In this document: positions 30,904 through 39,728 of the stretch, piece after piece
How positions within the stretch are numbered: position 1 is the stretch's first letter
How the letters are laid out: each line of letters begins with the position of its first letter
Source of the DNA: Alkalibacterium subtropicum
GTDB taxonomy: Bacteria > Bacillota > Bacilli > Lactobacillales > Carnobacteriaceae_A
Reading direction: 5' to 3'
Length of the DNA stretch: 64,000 bases
Assembly: GCF_900112455.1 (NCBI RefSeq)
Contig: NZ_FOLT01000003.1
Span: 1 to 64,000 of the forward strand
The notes under the pieces: model-generated
Databases searched by the model: none
Told to the model about the DNA's origin: nothing
The model's input: the letters and a program-made list of their open reading frames with translations, nothing else
Position numbers and translations under genes: made by a program

Positions 30904-32346
30904 CTATTTTCGTGTCATAAGCTGCTGCTCATAAGCATACGCCCATTCAAGAAGCTGCATATCCTGTTCATTTTTCCCAATAAAGGTTACACCAACGGGT
31001 TCACCCGTCGACCGTCTGTATCCAGGTAGTGTTATTGCAGGATACCCTGCGGCCGCATACAAAACGGTCGCATAGTTACTTAAAGTGACCAATATATCCA
31101 CTGATTCAAATGCGTCATCTAAAGCTTTGCGAGCAATCATTTTATTCGAGCGTATCGTTTCCGCCATTTCTTCATCAGTATACTTCTCTTCGATGGACTG
31201 ACGGATCAATTCCTGGTTATAAGGAGCATAGTCTGGTTCATTTTGCTTATTATACGCGAGAACCTTATCTAAAGTAAAGGCACTGGATTTAAAATAAGAC
31301 TGAACACCCAAATTAAATTCATATTTCAAAATATTCAGGTAGTTGACATTAAACCCTTCTTCGTCAATGTCTATAGAAGAAACAACAGCACCCGCATCAC
31401 TTAACTCTTCTTTAACGCAAGACATAACCTCTTCATCTTCTGACCGGTACACGGCTTTTACGGCTTGATTGCCGATGACTCCAACTCTGAGACCAGATAA
31501 ACGTGCATTATCCCAGTCAGCTGTTTCTTCCATCTCAGTCATCGCTTTGAGTAAAGCAGCAGCATCCTTCACGGTTCGGGTGATCGGCCCCGCCGTGTCA
31601 TGCGTTTCTGAAATCGGGATGATCCCGTGCTGGGAAACCAGCCCCAGTGTCGGCTTGAGGCCCACCACACCATTTTGACTGGCGGGATAGATGATCGATC
31701 CAGATGTTTCTGAGCCGATCGTTACAGGTGCCATGCCCAGAGCTGCAGCGACCGAACTGCCCGAACTTGACCCGCCCACATCAAATTCACCGTAAGCATT
31801 CTTCGTCTGGCCGCCGATCGCAGAATAGCCATTCGAGCTGTCGGTCGACATGAAGTTGGCCCACTCGGATAAATTGGCCTTGCCTAAGATCAGCGCTCCT
31901 TTATCTTTCAGACGCTGAATGATTTCGGCGTCCTCTTCTGGCTGATAGTCTTTCAACACAGCAGCACCGGCTGTCGTTGGCAAATCTTTTGTAGTGATAT
32001 TATCCTTGACCAATACAGGCATGCCGTACATCAAGTCGTTGGCTTCGTCATAAGCTAAGGCCTCTGCCTGCTTCACCAGGTCTGGATTCAAGGCGATCAC
32101 AGCATTATACTCTTTGTATTTTAAAACCTGGTTCCAGTAACACTTGACGATTTCAGCATAAGTCACTTCCCCATCGCGAACGAATTGCTGCAGTGTATTG
32201 ATATCACCGGCAGTTACTTTCTGCATCAATGTTTCGTCTACATCATACGGTTCATCGTCCAGCGTCTGTTTCACCGATGATTCTTTCGGATCACGGTACT
32301 GCTTGTTTAGCTGTCCCTGCATGTAGTCATCGTTATTGAATCCCAT
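30904..32346 (-). CDS. Amidase-signature family enzyme
   Basis: A 480-aa serine amidase of the GatA/AmiC superfamily. The Ser-cisSer-Lys triad is visible: Lys114 in PVLVKDNITT, the Gly/Ser motif GGSSSGSSVAA at about 191-201 and GSETSGSIIYPA at about 211-222 (nucleophile near 217). It hydrolyses an amide bond; the substrate is unknown. It stands outside any gatCAB operon, so a tRNA role is unlikely. It lacks a signal peptide. It lies 27 nt downstream of the NERD gene at 32374 on the same strand, so they may be cotranscribed. Confidence 0.85.
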   Translation of the reverse strand: MGFNNDDYMQGQLNKQYRDPKESSVKQTLDDEPYDVDETLMQKVTAGDINTLQQFVRDGEVTYAEIVKCYWNQVLKYKEYNAVIALNPDLVKQAEALAYDEANDLMYGMPVLVKDNITTKDLPTTAGAAVLKDYQPEEDAEIIQRLKDKGALILGKANLSEWANFMSTDSSNGYSAIGGQTKNAYGEFDVGGSSSGSSVAAALGMAPVTIGSETSGSIIYPASQNGVVGLKPTLGLVSQHGIIPISETHDTAGPITRTVKDAAALLKAMTEMEETADWDNARLSGLRVGVIGNQAVKAVYRSEDEEVMSCVKEELSDAGAVVSSIDIDEEGFNVNYLNILKYEFNLGVQSYFKSSAFTLDKVLAYNKQNEPDYAPYNQELIRQSIEEKYTDEEMAETIRSNKMIARKALDDAFESVDILVTLSNYATVLYAAAGYPAITLPGYRRSTGEPVGVTFIGKNEQDMQLLEWAYAYEQQLMTRK

Positions 32347-32373
32347 ATGTTTCTCCCCCAGTAATTTATTACA

Positions 32374-33069
32374 TTATTTATTATGAATAGCTTTCAACTT
32401 TTCAATATGAAGGGCCTTCGTTGCATCATCAGCCAGCTGATATTTTTTTAAATTAGCATAGATCGTATCCACCTGCTGATATGTCAAAATAGATGGCATG
32501 GCCTTTAAGTCCCTAATTAAGTAAGGTGTGAGCTGACTCTGTTTGATTACTTTGACTTCATCAGACAGCACAGTGATATCTTTTAACGTACAGTCGTCAC
32601 CAAATACAATATAAGAGTAATAGTAATTTGCATCCTCTAAACCGCTGGCTGTCATTAAGGCTTTAACGTGTCCCTTGTTCTGCCAAATCGGATTAAAAAA
32701 CTGGTTCTTGGTGCCATTTTTGAATGTCTGCATCCACTGCTTACGATTTTCAGATCCAAATATCCATCCACTATAATTCTTTGATTCGAAAACAAAGATT
32801 CCTCTCTGGTTGATCATGACCAGATCAACTTCAGTCGTATGGCCTTTTTCAGTGGGTATGTAAAGATTAGTCATCACGTGTTTTTTTATTTTAATATGTT
32901 CCAGTTTAGCATAGATTTTAAATTCTCCCCAATTCCCTTTATTTGAGAATGTTTCGAAAAAACTGTTCCCACTTGCTTTTTCATAGGTAGTATCTATAAA
33001 TCTCAAATAACTTGGCAGTAAAATGATGACCACCGTAAAAAGTACTATCATTATTGGTATAACTAGCAT
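32374..33069 (-). CDS. Membrane-anchored NERD-domain protein
   Basis: A 231-aa protein with an N-terminal membrane helix (IPIMIVLFTVVIILLPSYL) followed by a NERD domain: GNWGEFKIYAKLEHI, then EVDLVMINQRGIFVFESKNY. The Asp and the Glu-x-Lys resemble the PD-(D/E)xK nuclease core suggested for this family. No zinc ribbon. NERD proteins are widespread in Firmicutes and their role is not established; DNA processing has been suggested. It is divergent from another NERD gene at 33604, with array A4 between them. Confidence 0.8.
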   Translation of the reverse strand: MLVIPIMIVLFTVVIILLPSYLRFIDTTYEKASGNSFFETFSNKGNWGEFKIYAKLEHIKIKKHVMTNLYIPTEKGHTTEVDLVMINQRGIFVFESKNYSGWIFGSENRKQWMQTFKNGTKNQFFNPIWQNKGHVKALMTASGLEDANYYYSYIVFGDDCTLKDITVLSDEVKVIKQSQLTPYLIRDLKAMPSILTYQQVDTIYANLKKYQLADDATKALHIEKLKAIHNK

Positions 33070-33320
33070 GTATCTCCCTCTTTTATAAAGAATTTCTCTT
33101 TTGCAGTTTTCTTAAAAGACGCTTTGATTTTAATAAGTACATATACTAAAGTATACATTTATTCTGATCTCTTTTCATCAATTTTATCGTTTATTTTTTA
33201 ATACACGCCTGTTTTTTCTCTTTTAATTAAAGCTTAGTTTGAATTAGTGATTATAACGAGGGACACTGTTTGCGTTACTGTGCTCATTCACGGATCTGCA
33301 TCTTCTTAGAAAGAATATTT

Positions 33321-33520
33321 TGTCAGGCAACTGACAAAATAAACATCCTTTCAAAGCTTTTTGAGCTTAATCTTAAGAAGTTTCAGATTTTTTCCAGCCC
33401 ACTCCTGAAGTTTCGGTCTCATCTTCAGGAGTGGGCTTATTTTTCAATCATACTTCTTAAGATAACCGCCAAACGTCAGGAGTTGACCTTTATTACTGGC
33501 CAACTCCTGACGTTTTCCAA
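33321..33520. repeat. Array A4: exact 51-bp lattice upstream of NERD gene
   Basis: First arms start at 33321 (TGTCAGG), 33372 (CTTAAGAAGTT), 33423 (CTTCAGGAGTG) and 33474 (CGTCAGGAGTT), exactly 51 bp apart. Inverted arms start at 33401 (ACTCCTGAAG), 33452 (ACTTCTTAAG) and 33503 (ACTCCTGACG), also exactly 51. Adjacent arms pair perfectly in two places even though the arm sequences differ (AGCCCACTCCTGAAG with CTTCAGGAGTGGGCT; CGTCAGGAGTTG with CAACTCCTGACG). Of the rest of the 530-bp gap only a weak AT-rich leader remains. Confidence 0.8.
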
Positions 33521-33603
33521 TAGATCCTAAATTATTTTCGTGAGTTATTGGTTCATTTGCACAATATATAATAGTAAGCACTTATAAAGGAGTGTAACAA
33601 CAA

Positions 33604-34509
33604 ATGATACTCAAAGAACGAACAAAATCTGTCAACCATCTCATATATGAATCGCTGAACTCCCGGATGACTTTATCGTCATATGAAAAGGTTCAGTATG
33701 ACAATCAGGTCAAAGGATTTCTAGGTGAGCAAGTTTTTGACGATTGTATGAAAACCTGCCAGCCGGACGGTCTAATTATTCAGGACCTACTACTGAGTAC
33801 CCGGGATACTTTTTATCAGATCGATTCTCTGCTGATCACGCCCAATCATATTTATTTGTACGAGGTTAAAAATTATTCGGGCTCTTACCACTATAAGGAC
33901 GGCATGATCCAGTCAGAAGCAGGCTATGCACTTCAGGATCCAGTCGCTCAAGCGGACCGCAAACGGGCGTATCTCTATAACCTGCTCTTGAACCACGGCA
34001 TGCAGACAGAAGTATCTTCTCACGTCGTCTTTATCAATCCGGACTTTTACATTTATGCGTTTCCTGAACAGAAGGCCGTCCTCTTCTCCGGCCAGCTGTC
34101 GGCTCATTTCAAGAATCTGTATCAAGACATTACCGCTCCAGGCCACTTGAGTACGTCCATCGCTGACAAGCTAATCCGGATGCACATTACCCACTACCGG
34201 CCTACGAATTTACCTGACTACTCTTTTGATCAGTTAAAAAAAGGCATCGTCTGTCCGAACTGTTTCTCGTTCAGGCACACTCATTCAAGACAAACACGTA
34301 CGTGCCTGAACTGTGGTGCTCAGGAAAAAATTTCTGAAGCTATCCATCGCAGCATTGAAGAATATAGACTGCTCTTTCCAGACACACCAGTGAAGAAGGC
34401 AGACATCTATGAATGGTGCGGACATGACCTATCTAAATCACGTATCCAGACGGTATTGAAGACACATTATTGCAGAAAACAGTCAGGTCTCGGCAGTTAT
34501 TATGATTGA
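33604..34509 (+). CDS. NERD-domain protein with zinc ribbon and HTH-like end
   Basis: A 301-aa cytoplasmic protein. The NERD domain spans about residues 35-175 (FLGEQVFDDCM, then QIDSLLITPNHIYLYEVKNY with Asp and Glu-x-Lys). A zinc ribbon with two Cys-x2-Cys pairs (CPNCFSF ... CLNCG) follows at about 218-240. The last 60 residues look like a helix-turn-helix. Nuclease-like core plus two possible nucleic-acid-binding parts suggests DNA handling, not proven. It starts after AAAGGAG. Arrays A4 and A5, sharing one arm sequence, lie immediately before and after it. Confidence 0.8.
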   Translation: MILKERTKSVNHLIYESLNSRMTLSSYEKVQYDNQVKGFLGEQVFDDCMKTCQPDGLIIQDLLLSTRDTFYQIDSLLITPNHIYLYEVKNYSGSYHYKDGMIQSEAGYALQDPVAQADRKRAYLYNLLLNHGMQTEVSSHVVFINPDFYIYAFPEQKAVLFSGQLSAHFKNLYQDITAPGHLSTSIADKLIRMHITHYRPTNLPDYSFDQLKKGIVCPNCFSFRHTHSRQTRTCLNCGAQEKISEAIHRSIEEYRLLFPDTPVKKADIYEWCGHDLSKSRIQTVLKTHYCRKQSGLGSYYD

Positions 34510-34518
34510 TTGGTCCTA

Positions 34519-34638
34519 AACTTAAGCAGTTTTGCGTATTTTGCATTCAACTCCTTAAGTTTCAGCCGAATCTTAACAAGTGACCAGAATAAACACAAAA
34601 ACTCCTGAAGATTAGCAGTAATCTTCAGGAGTTTTCGA
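34519..34638. repeat. Array A5: 51-bp lattice downstream of NERD gene
   Basis: First arms start at 34521 (CTTAAGCAGTT), 34572 (CTTAACAAGTG) and 34623 (CTTCAGGAGTT), exactly 51 bp apart; inverted arms at 34550 (ACTCCTTAAG) and 34601 (ACTCCTGAAG), also 51. The last pair is a perfect 16-bp stem (AAAACTCCTGAAGATT with AATCTTCAGGAGTTTT, loop 6) that could end NERD-gene transcription. The arms are the same family as in A4 and A6. Confidence 0.8.
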
Positions 34639-34701
34639 ATAATTCGCACCCACTTCTTTAATTAAGTTGTTATTTTTCGCCAGGCGAAAAATTTACTTCT
34701 C

Positions 34702-34971
34702 TTAAATCACTTTAACCTTAATATTCCGGTTCACTTTCTCGACGTCCATAAAGGTCTGGACCAGTCGTTCGCCGTAGGGACCAAGGTGTGCGATGAGTTC
34801 GGGTTTGTTGATGAGCATGATCGACAGGTCCTTGTCATACACACTTAAGGCATCATATAAGGCATCAAGATTATAGCCGTAGTAGCTGGGGATCTCAAGC
34901 TGCTCCTGGATATAGCGGTGTGCGGCTTCATTGTTCGTCATGCGTTCCCCGTACAGTTTGACTGTTCTCAT
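34702..34971 (-). CDS. Barstar-family ribonuclease inhibitor
   Basis: An 89-aa barstar-like protein (EQLEIPSYYGYNLDALYD is the family core that plugs the barnase active site). It starts one base after the TAA of the ribonuclease gene, with its GGGGAGGA site inside that gene, so translation is coupled. It should protect the cytoplasm from the barnase-like product before export. Acidic residues in the core (Asp in NLDALYD) are kept. Confidence 0.85.
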   Translation of the reverse strand: MRTVKLYGERMTNNEAAHRYIQEQLEIPSYYGYNLDALYDALSVYDKDLSIMLINKPELIAHLGPYGERLVQTFMDVEKVNRNIKVKVI

Positions 34972-35463
34972 TTATTCGTCCTCCCCGTAAAGCTGCTGGA
35001 AACTGTCATAATGATCGTCCGTATAGTAAATCAGGCCGTCATTGGAATACACGAGGCGTTCGGCCCCGCGGTAGCCGCCGTCATAATTGATATCAGCTTC
35101 ATAGTAGTCCCGTCCCTCTTCTTCCGGAAGCAGGCCTTCGCGGTTTCCAAAATAATCCCCGCCGATAAGCATCTCATCGGTCACTTCCCACAGGTTCCCT
35201 TCACTGGCTTCCCATCCCAGTTCACGCGCCTCATCTTTAGTTAAGTAATTGTCCGGCAGCTCGTCATATGTATGGATATATAAGGCCACGTCTTCCGGCG
35301 AACTGTAGTAGCCGTCTTCGTCGATCGTCTCATTCCTGATTTTATCAGTCTTCTGGGACAGTTCTTCTTCAATGATGTCATCCAGTACCGTCTCCATCTG
35401 ACTGCATCCTGAAAGCATCAGACTGGCACCCAGCACTACACCAGTCAGCATCTTTTTTCCCAT
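34972..35463 (-). CDS. Secreted barnase-like ribonuclease lipoprotein
   Basis: The start is set at 35463 (AAAGGAG upstream), giving 163 aa; an earlier TTG lacks such a site. The signal peptide GVVLGASLMLSGC has a lipobox, so the enzyme is probably anchored outside the membrane, unlike free barnase. The C-terminal half matches microbial ribonuclease N1/barnase: YEADINYDGGYRGAERLVYS (Glu and Arg) and YYTDDHYDSF (His) carry the expected catalytic residues. It may feed the cell on RNA or attack neighbours. Paired with barstar downstream. Confidence 0.85.
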   Translation of the reverse strand: MGKKMLTGVVLGASLMLSGCSQMETVLDDIIEEELSQKTDKIRNETIDEDGYYSSPEDVALYIHTYDELPDNYLTKDEARELGWEASEGNLWEVTDEMLIGGDYFGNREGLLPEEEGRDYYEADINYDGGYRGAERLVYSNDGLIYYTDDHYDSFQQLYGEDE

Positions 35464-35489
35464 AGCCTTATCTCCTTTGCTCAAACCGT

Positions 35490-36126
35490 TTTTATACTCT
35501 ATACCTGAAAGTATAGCACATTTCTATATGATTAAGCTTAAATGAAGTATTTCAACAGAATCAATATGTACGCATATAATATCATTGTTATAAATTAGTA
35601 CTTCTTTCTTGCCGGTCGATGTTATCAGTCCGCTGCACTAATATCATATCGATGCCACCTTGCAGCCAAAAGGGAAATGCGCTAGATAGGTTTTTAGAAT
35701 GATCCAGCTAAAATCGAGATGTTTCTCTTAAAACGAAAACATCCTTTGTGAGACGATGATAAACGCAATCAATAATAAGTTATTTCAAGCCGATATATGC
35801 ATACCCAAGTCGAATTTCCAGTTGATTCTCCAGGTTTGCCTGATTTTCGGATGCCTGTGATTGAACAAAAAATCTGCACTGAATCGATTCGTCTTGCGTT
35901 TACTTTACGCTAAAAATCGATTCAGTACAGTTTTTTTGATTAAAGTTAATAATATACAGAATTTAATATCATCCCTTTCTAGACTTTTGGTTTAGTTTTT
36001 GTTTCAAATATAGAATAACTACACTTTTCCACCCTATTCAGGCTGCTTGTAGAGGAGGTATGTAGTTGTTATCTAGATAATCGTAACGAGGCTCTCATTA
36101 TTAACTGATTGTTTCAGTCATAATAT
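35490..36126. other. Gap with a long terminator hairpin
   Basis: No credible gene. Near 35878-35926 ACTGAATCGATT and AATCGATTCAGT pair across about 25 nt and are followed by TTTTTTT, a plus-strand-type terminator, though no plus-strand gene lies upstream. The rest is AT-rich. Confidence 0.4.
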
Positions 36127-36792
36127 TCAATAAGCATCTTCGCTTTTCAGAACAACTTTGACGGTTTTCAATAAAATGATCATGTCATTTTTCAATGATA
36201 AATCGCGGATGTATTCTAAATCGAGTTCCACCATTTGAGGGAAGGAGACAGAACTTCTCCCGCTGACCTGCCACAAGCCTGTGATGCCCGGTTTAACCAT
36301 CAGTCTCTGCTTATCGTAGTCAGTGTATTCTTCCATTTCTCGAATCAGTGGTGGCCGGGGACCAACTAAGCTCATTTCGCCTTGGACCACGTTAATCAGT
36401 TGGGGTAATTCATCCAAACTCAGCGCCCGAAGAAACTTCCCGACACGCGTTACACGCGGATCGTCCTTCATCTTAAACATAGCACCTTCCATTTCGTTGT
36501 ACTGAAGCAGTTCTTCCAGTCTTTTCTCTGCGTCACTGTACATGGATCTGAATTTATACATCTTAAATACCTTTTCACCTTTTCCTACTCTCTCCTGACA
36601 GAAAAATATCTTTCCATGAGGATCATCGATTTTGACCAATACTGAGATGACCACCAATAGAGGTAACAAAAATAGGATAAGGAAGAGTCCGGCAGTAATA
36701 TCCAGTGTTCTTTTAAATAAATCGTAGCTTAAGTTTTCTTTCAATTCTAATGTAACAGAATTTGTACTGTATCTTGTTTTTTCAGAAGCCAT
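36127..36792 (-). CDS. Undecaprenyl-phosphate sugar phosphotransferase (priming enzyme)
   Basis: A 221-aa short-form priming transferase. One N-terminal membrane segment (AGLFLILFLLPLLVVISVLV) precedes the catalytic domain with KMYKFRSMYSDAE, the LRALSLDELPQL motif, SLVGPRPPL and KPGITGLWQVSGR, all signature motifs of the WbaP/EpsL family. It puts the first sugar phosphate on the lipid carrier on the cytoplasmic face, starting the repeat unit of the polysaccharide. It lacks the N-terminal four-helix part of the long forms. It is the most distal gene of the minus-strand polysaccharide region, about 1.3 kb from the next gene, and may have its own promoter. Confidence 0.92.
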   Translation of the reverse strand: MASEKTRYSTNSVTLELKENLSYDLFKRTLDITAGLFLILFLLPLLVVISVLVKIDDPHGKIFFCQERVGKGEKVFKMYKFRSMYSDAEKRLEELLQYNEMEGAMFKMKDDPRVTRVGKFLRALSLDELPQLINVVQGEMSLVGPRPPLIREMEEYTDYDKQRLMVKPGITGLWQVSGRSSVSFPQMVELDLEYIRDLSLKNDMIILLKTVKVVLKSEDAY

Positions 36793-37757
36793 TGTAAGTC
36801 CTCCTTTAATAGATTACGGGGTAAGATATCTGAGGATCGGTCGAAGGCCATTCGTTGAGGGGGTTACGGGGGAAGTTTTGATAGAATTGAGAGGGTTTAA
36901 AGGCTGATTATATACATGTTCAGGACTGAAAAAGGATGCTCTATGAGTACCTTGAATTACATTTAATCGATCAGTTATAAATTTTCCGTGCAGATAACAC
37001 CTCCAAATAAAGTTCACTAAGTATAGTTTGTGACGCTGACTATTCAGTGAGCGGTTACATCGTCAGAATACAAGACATCATAGGTCAGATAAATGGTCTT
37101 TCGTTTTTCTGATTCCAAATAAGGGAAAAATATAAATATGAGAGTAGCTTGCGCTGAAGTTAAAAAGAGAGGGTAAATGTATAATTGAAAGAGGAACGTG
37201 GTTTATTTTTAATAGCTGGTGTGAAATGTGTAGTAAATTGATGGAGTTAATGACCCGTGACAGGTCCGGGGGTAATCTGAGGATTATTGATTTATTGATG
37301 GTCGCTTCTTTATTTCTTCTTCAAAGCGTGTGGGGGTGAAAAGATTAGAGTAAGCATCAGCTCGATTGTATGAGGATGAGCGTGAAGAGTGTCCGAGGGA
37401 GATAAGATGAGATAAAGTGAGATGATGCACTTGACAAACCGCCGGAAAAACATAATAATTTAACCAATGCATGTCATCAAGTGAAAAAACGATGGATATG
37501 AAATGTGTAGATTATCTGATATCTTTAATAGTCTTAATATATACAAGTATAAAATCAGTCAACTTTTATTGCAATCAATAGCACTTCACATGCTGAGATG
37601 CTATGAAATCCCCTACTGTTATATAGAATAACAGCCTTAAGACCGTCGATTCACATTCGAATGTTTTCTGAAACAAGAAAACACTAGGTCAAACCCCTTA
37701 ATTTAATAAGCATATCATTATAGACATCTCAGTGTATCCAGATTGGAGTGAAACGTA
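36793..37757. other. Long gene-poor gap within the polysaccharide region
   Basis: Nearly 1 kb with only short shadow frames. It is rich in stretches of AT and simple GAGGG/GGGG strings near 36860-36900. A ribosome site GGAGG lies directly before the priming transferase. No transposase fragment or inverted repeat was convincing. It may be decayed sequence left by gene turnover. Confidence 0.3.
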
Positions 37758-37862
37758 TTGAGTAAAGACAAAAATATTCTTAAAGGCATAAAATGGGGAT
37801 CCGTTCTGGTTCTTCCGCTATGGGCACTCATCATCGGTCTTTTTAAATGCATCTCTGTCTAA
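37758..37862 (+). CDS. Small single-span membrane protein (34 aa)
   Basis: A TTG start at 37758 lies 7 nt after GGAGTG. The product has a basic head (SKDKNILKGIKWG) followed by a hydrophobic helix (SVLVLPLWALIIGLFKC). It has a terminator 30 nt downstream, which supports a real transcript. Family not recognised; it is the only plus-strand gene inside the polysaccharide region. Confidence 0.45.
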   Translation: MSKDKNILKGIKWGSVLVLPLWALIIGLFKCISV

Positions 37863-37893
37863 AAAATCGTGACCTATAGTCATTTGATTCTAA

Positions 37894-37945
37894 CTATCCG
37901 GCACAGCACTTGTTTTTGTCAGGCGCTGCATCGGATATTTTTTTA
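37894..37945 (+). terminator. Terminator downstream of the 34-aa plus-strand ORF
   Basis: TATCCGGCACAGC and GCTGCATCGGATA pair with a loop containing TTTTTG, followed by TTTTTTT. Good plus-strand terminator. Confidence 0.65.
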
Positions 37946-38108
37946 TTATGCAGTAGAATACTGCTACAGTTCCAGTAAAATAACCATCCGACCCACTCGC
38001 CTTTCTTAGCTGAGGGCCTAAGGAAAATCAGGGGCGCAGAGTGGCTGGACAATATCCTCGGATACTGAAAAAGCTTCTGATTCCTATGACCAATCATAAA
38101 CACTATCA

Positions 38109-38825
38109 CTATTTCAACCAGTCAGCCTTCTCCGTTTCAAGGATAGCCTTAAACCGATAAATATCAAAGGTCGATGTCAATTTAAAGTTGATTTCGCTCC
38201 CTTTGGAAAAATATAGTCTCTCGCCGTATTCATGCATCAAAGTGTTTATAGAATGGTTGCCTGTCATAGCTTTCCCGTCCTTATAAGCTTTCTCATAGGT
38301 GTTCACTATAGCTCCCAGTTTATAAGCCTGTGGGGTCGTAACGATTTTCAGTGTATCTCGCGGAATAGATTCAGAAGTAGTTGATGCACTATCTTTCACA
38401 ACGATTTGATCCACGACAGGCAGCGAGGAAATGGCATTGCCAAATGTATTTGCAGTGACGATTAGGTCAGAAATGATATCTAACGATACTAAAGGACGGA
38501 CCGCATCGTGTAAAATAATAAGATCCTCTGAACCAGCGACCTCCTTCAGTTTGTTCAGCCCATTCAAGATCGATTTTTGTCTCTCATCACTACCAGGTAC
38601 CACCCATTCCAATTTAGTCAAGTCGAACTGTTCAGCGTAGGCTTTTAATACGCTATCCCAGCCTTCCAGACACACCACGAGAATTTTATCGATTTGAGGA
38701 TGTTTTTGGAATTTTTCTAGTGTATAGACAATGATCGGTTTATCATGTACATTAATGAACTGTTTAGGAATACTCTGTCCCATTCTTTGCCCTCTGCCAC
38801 TGGCCATTATCATCGCTATATTCAT
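38109..38825 (-). CDS. IspD/TarI-like cytidylyltransferase
   Basis: A 238-aa nucleotidyltransferase. The start is set at 38825 (GGAAGG site), giving the N-terminus MNIAMIMASGRGQRMGQSIP, which is the CTP-binding glycine-rich loop of the IspD/TarI family; ILHDAVRPLVS is the second motif. It makes a CDP-alcohol, either CDP-methylerythritol (IspD) or CDP-ribitol-like (TarI). Because it overlaps a licD gene by about 60 bp inside a polysaccharide locus, the role is more likely to supply a CDP-activated polyol or choline-like group for surface decoration. The true substrate cannot be told from the sequence. Confidence 0.8.
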   Translation of the reverse strand: MNIAMIMASGRGQRMGQSIPKQFINVHDKPIIVYTLEKFQKHPQIDKILVVCLEGWDSVLKAYAEQFDLTKLEWVVPGSDERQKSILNGLNKLKEVAGSEDLIILHDAVRPLVSLDIISDLIVTANTFGNAISSLPVVDQIVVKDSASTTSESIPRDTLKIVTTPQAYKLGAIVNTYEKAYKDGKAMTGNHSINTLMHEYGERLYFSKGSEINFKLTSTFDIYRFKAILETEKADWLK

Positions 38826-39660
38826 CTGCCAGACCTTCCTTTCTGTAAAACTCATGCTCTTCATGAATCATTTGTTTTTCCTTGGGCGGTATTTCCATAT
38901 AATCGTCTCCATACAACAGTGACAGATAGGTATGAGCATCTGCTATTCCTTTAAAGTAAAACCCTTCAAATTCATACTCGTCGATTTCTTCCCAGATACT
39001 TGACGGATAGCCCATGTTCGATTTATATCTGGACAAAAGGTGCCCGCATTTAACAGAATCGTCGATCCTGAAACGTTTGGATAATGTATCTATTTCTTTT
39101 ATAACTGCTGTTTTTCCGCCTCTTATTTTTGTATAGATATACACAGGAAACAATAAAGCCAGCCGCATACATGCTTCTTTAGAATGTATGGAAGACGCAT
39201 ACGAAGGAAAAGCTGATGACCTGACCATCAGATATAATCGGTACAGCTTTTTTTTCAGCGCTTGGATTTCTTTTTCCTCAGGCGGCAACCCGTCTATCGG
39301 CATGATATCTACTGAAATCCCATACGTCGATCGGGAATCAAAGTACTTTTTCTTCAAATCGATGCTTTTTTTGTCGACGAGCTTGGCCCAGCCTAAATTA
39401 TAGTCCTCTTGCAGAGAATACTCATAGAGATCGTAAGTATCTTTATTTTTCAATATATCGATCAGTTTTTCGTAATCATGTCTCGGTAAACTAATGTCAA
39501 TGTCGTCATCCCAGGGGATATAACCTTTATGACGCACCGCCCCCAGCATCGTCCCTCCCCACAATGAGTAGGTTAAATGGTTGTCTGATGCGATCTGATC
39601 TATATAGAGCAGGATTTCCAGCATGTTTTTTTTCTGATCAGCGAGTGTTATTTTTTTCAC
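38764..39660 (-). CDS. LicD-family phosphotransferase
   Basis: A 298-aa LicD protein. The start is set at the GTG at 39660 after GGGAGGAAAG; a longer frame without such a site exists. The motif SLWGGTMLGAVRHKGYIPWD and DDDIDISLPRHDYEKL is the family signature (metal-binding Asp residues). LicD proteins move a phospho-alcohol such as phosphocholine or phosphoribitol from a CDP donor to a glycan. The cytidylyltransferase gene overlaps its end, so the pair probably makes and uses one CDP donor. Confidence 0.9.
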   Translation of the reverse strand: MKKITLADQKKNMLEILLYIDQIASDNHLTYSLWGGTMLGAVRHKGYIPWDDDIDISLPRHDYEKLIDILKNKDTYDLYEYSLQEDYNLGWAKLVDKKSIDLKKKYFDSRSTYGISVDIMPIDGLPPEEKEIQALKKKLYRLYLMVRSSAFPSYASSIHSKEACMRLALLFPVYIYTKIRGGKTAVIKEIDTLSKRFRIDDSVKCGHLLSRYKSNMGYPSSIWEEIDEYEFEGFYFKGIADAHTYLSLLYGDDYMEIPPKEKQMIHEEHEFYRKEGLADEYSDDNGQWQRAKNGTEYS

Positions 39661-39728
39661 TGTCTTTCCTCCCAACGAACAACTGTAATAATTGAAAGCG
39701 ATAGTCATGATGACTTAAATCAAAAAAC

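Noticed and set aside
35878-35926. Insertion-sequence end (long inverted repeat)
   Set aside because: Only one stem with a T-run; no transposase or partner end nearby, so a terminator is simpler.
37284-37472. 62-codon minus-strand frame
   Set aside because: No ribosome site or recognisable composition; gene-poor region.
37894-38109. 71-codon minus-strand frame after the cytidylyltransferase gene
   Set aside because: Overlaps a terminator and shows no coding signal; possibly decayed sequence.
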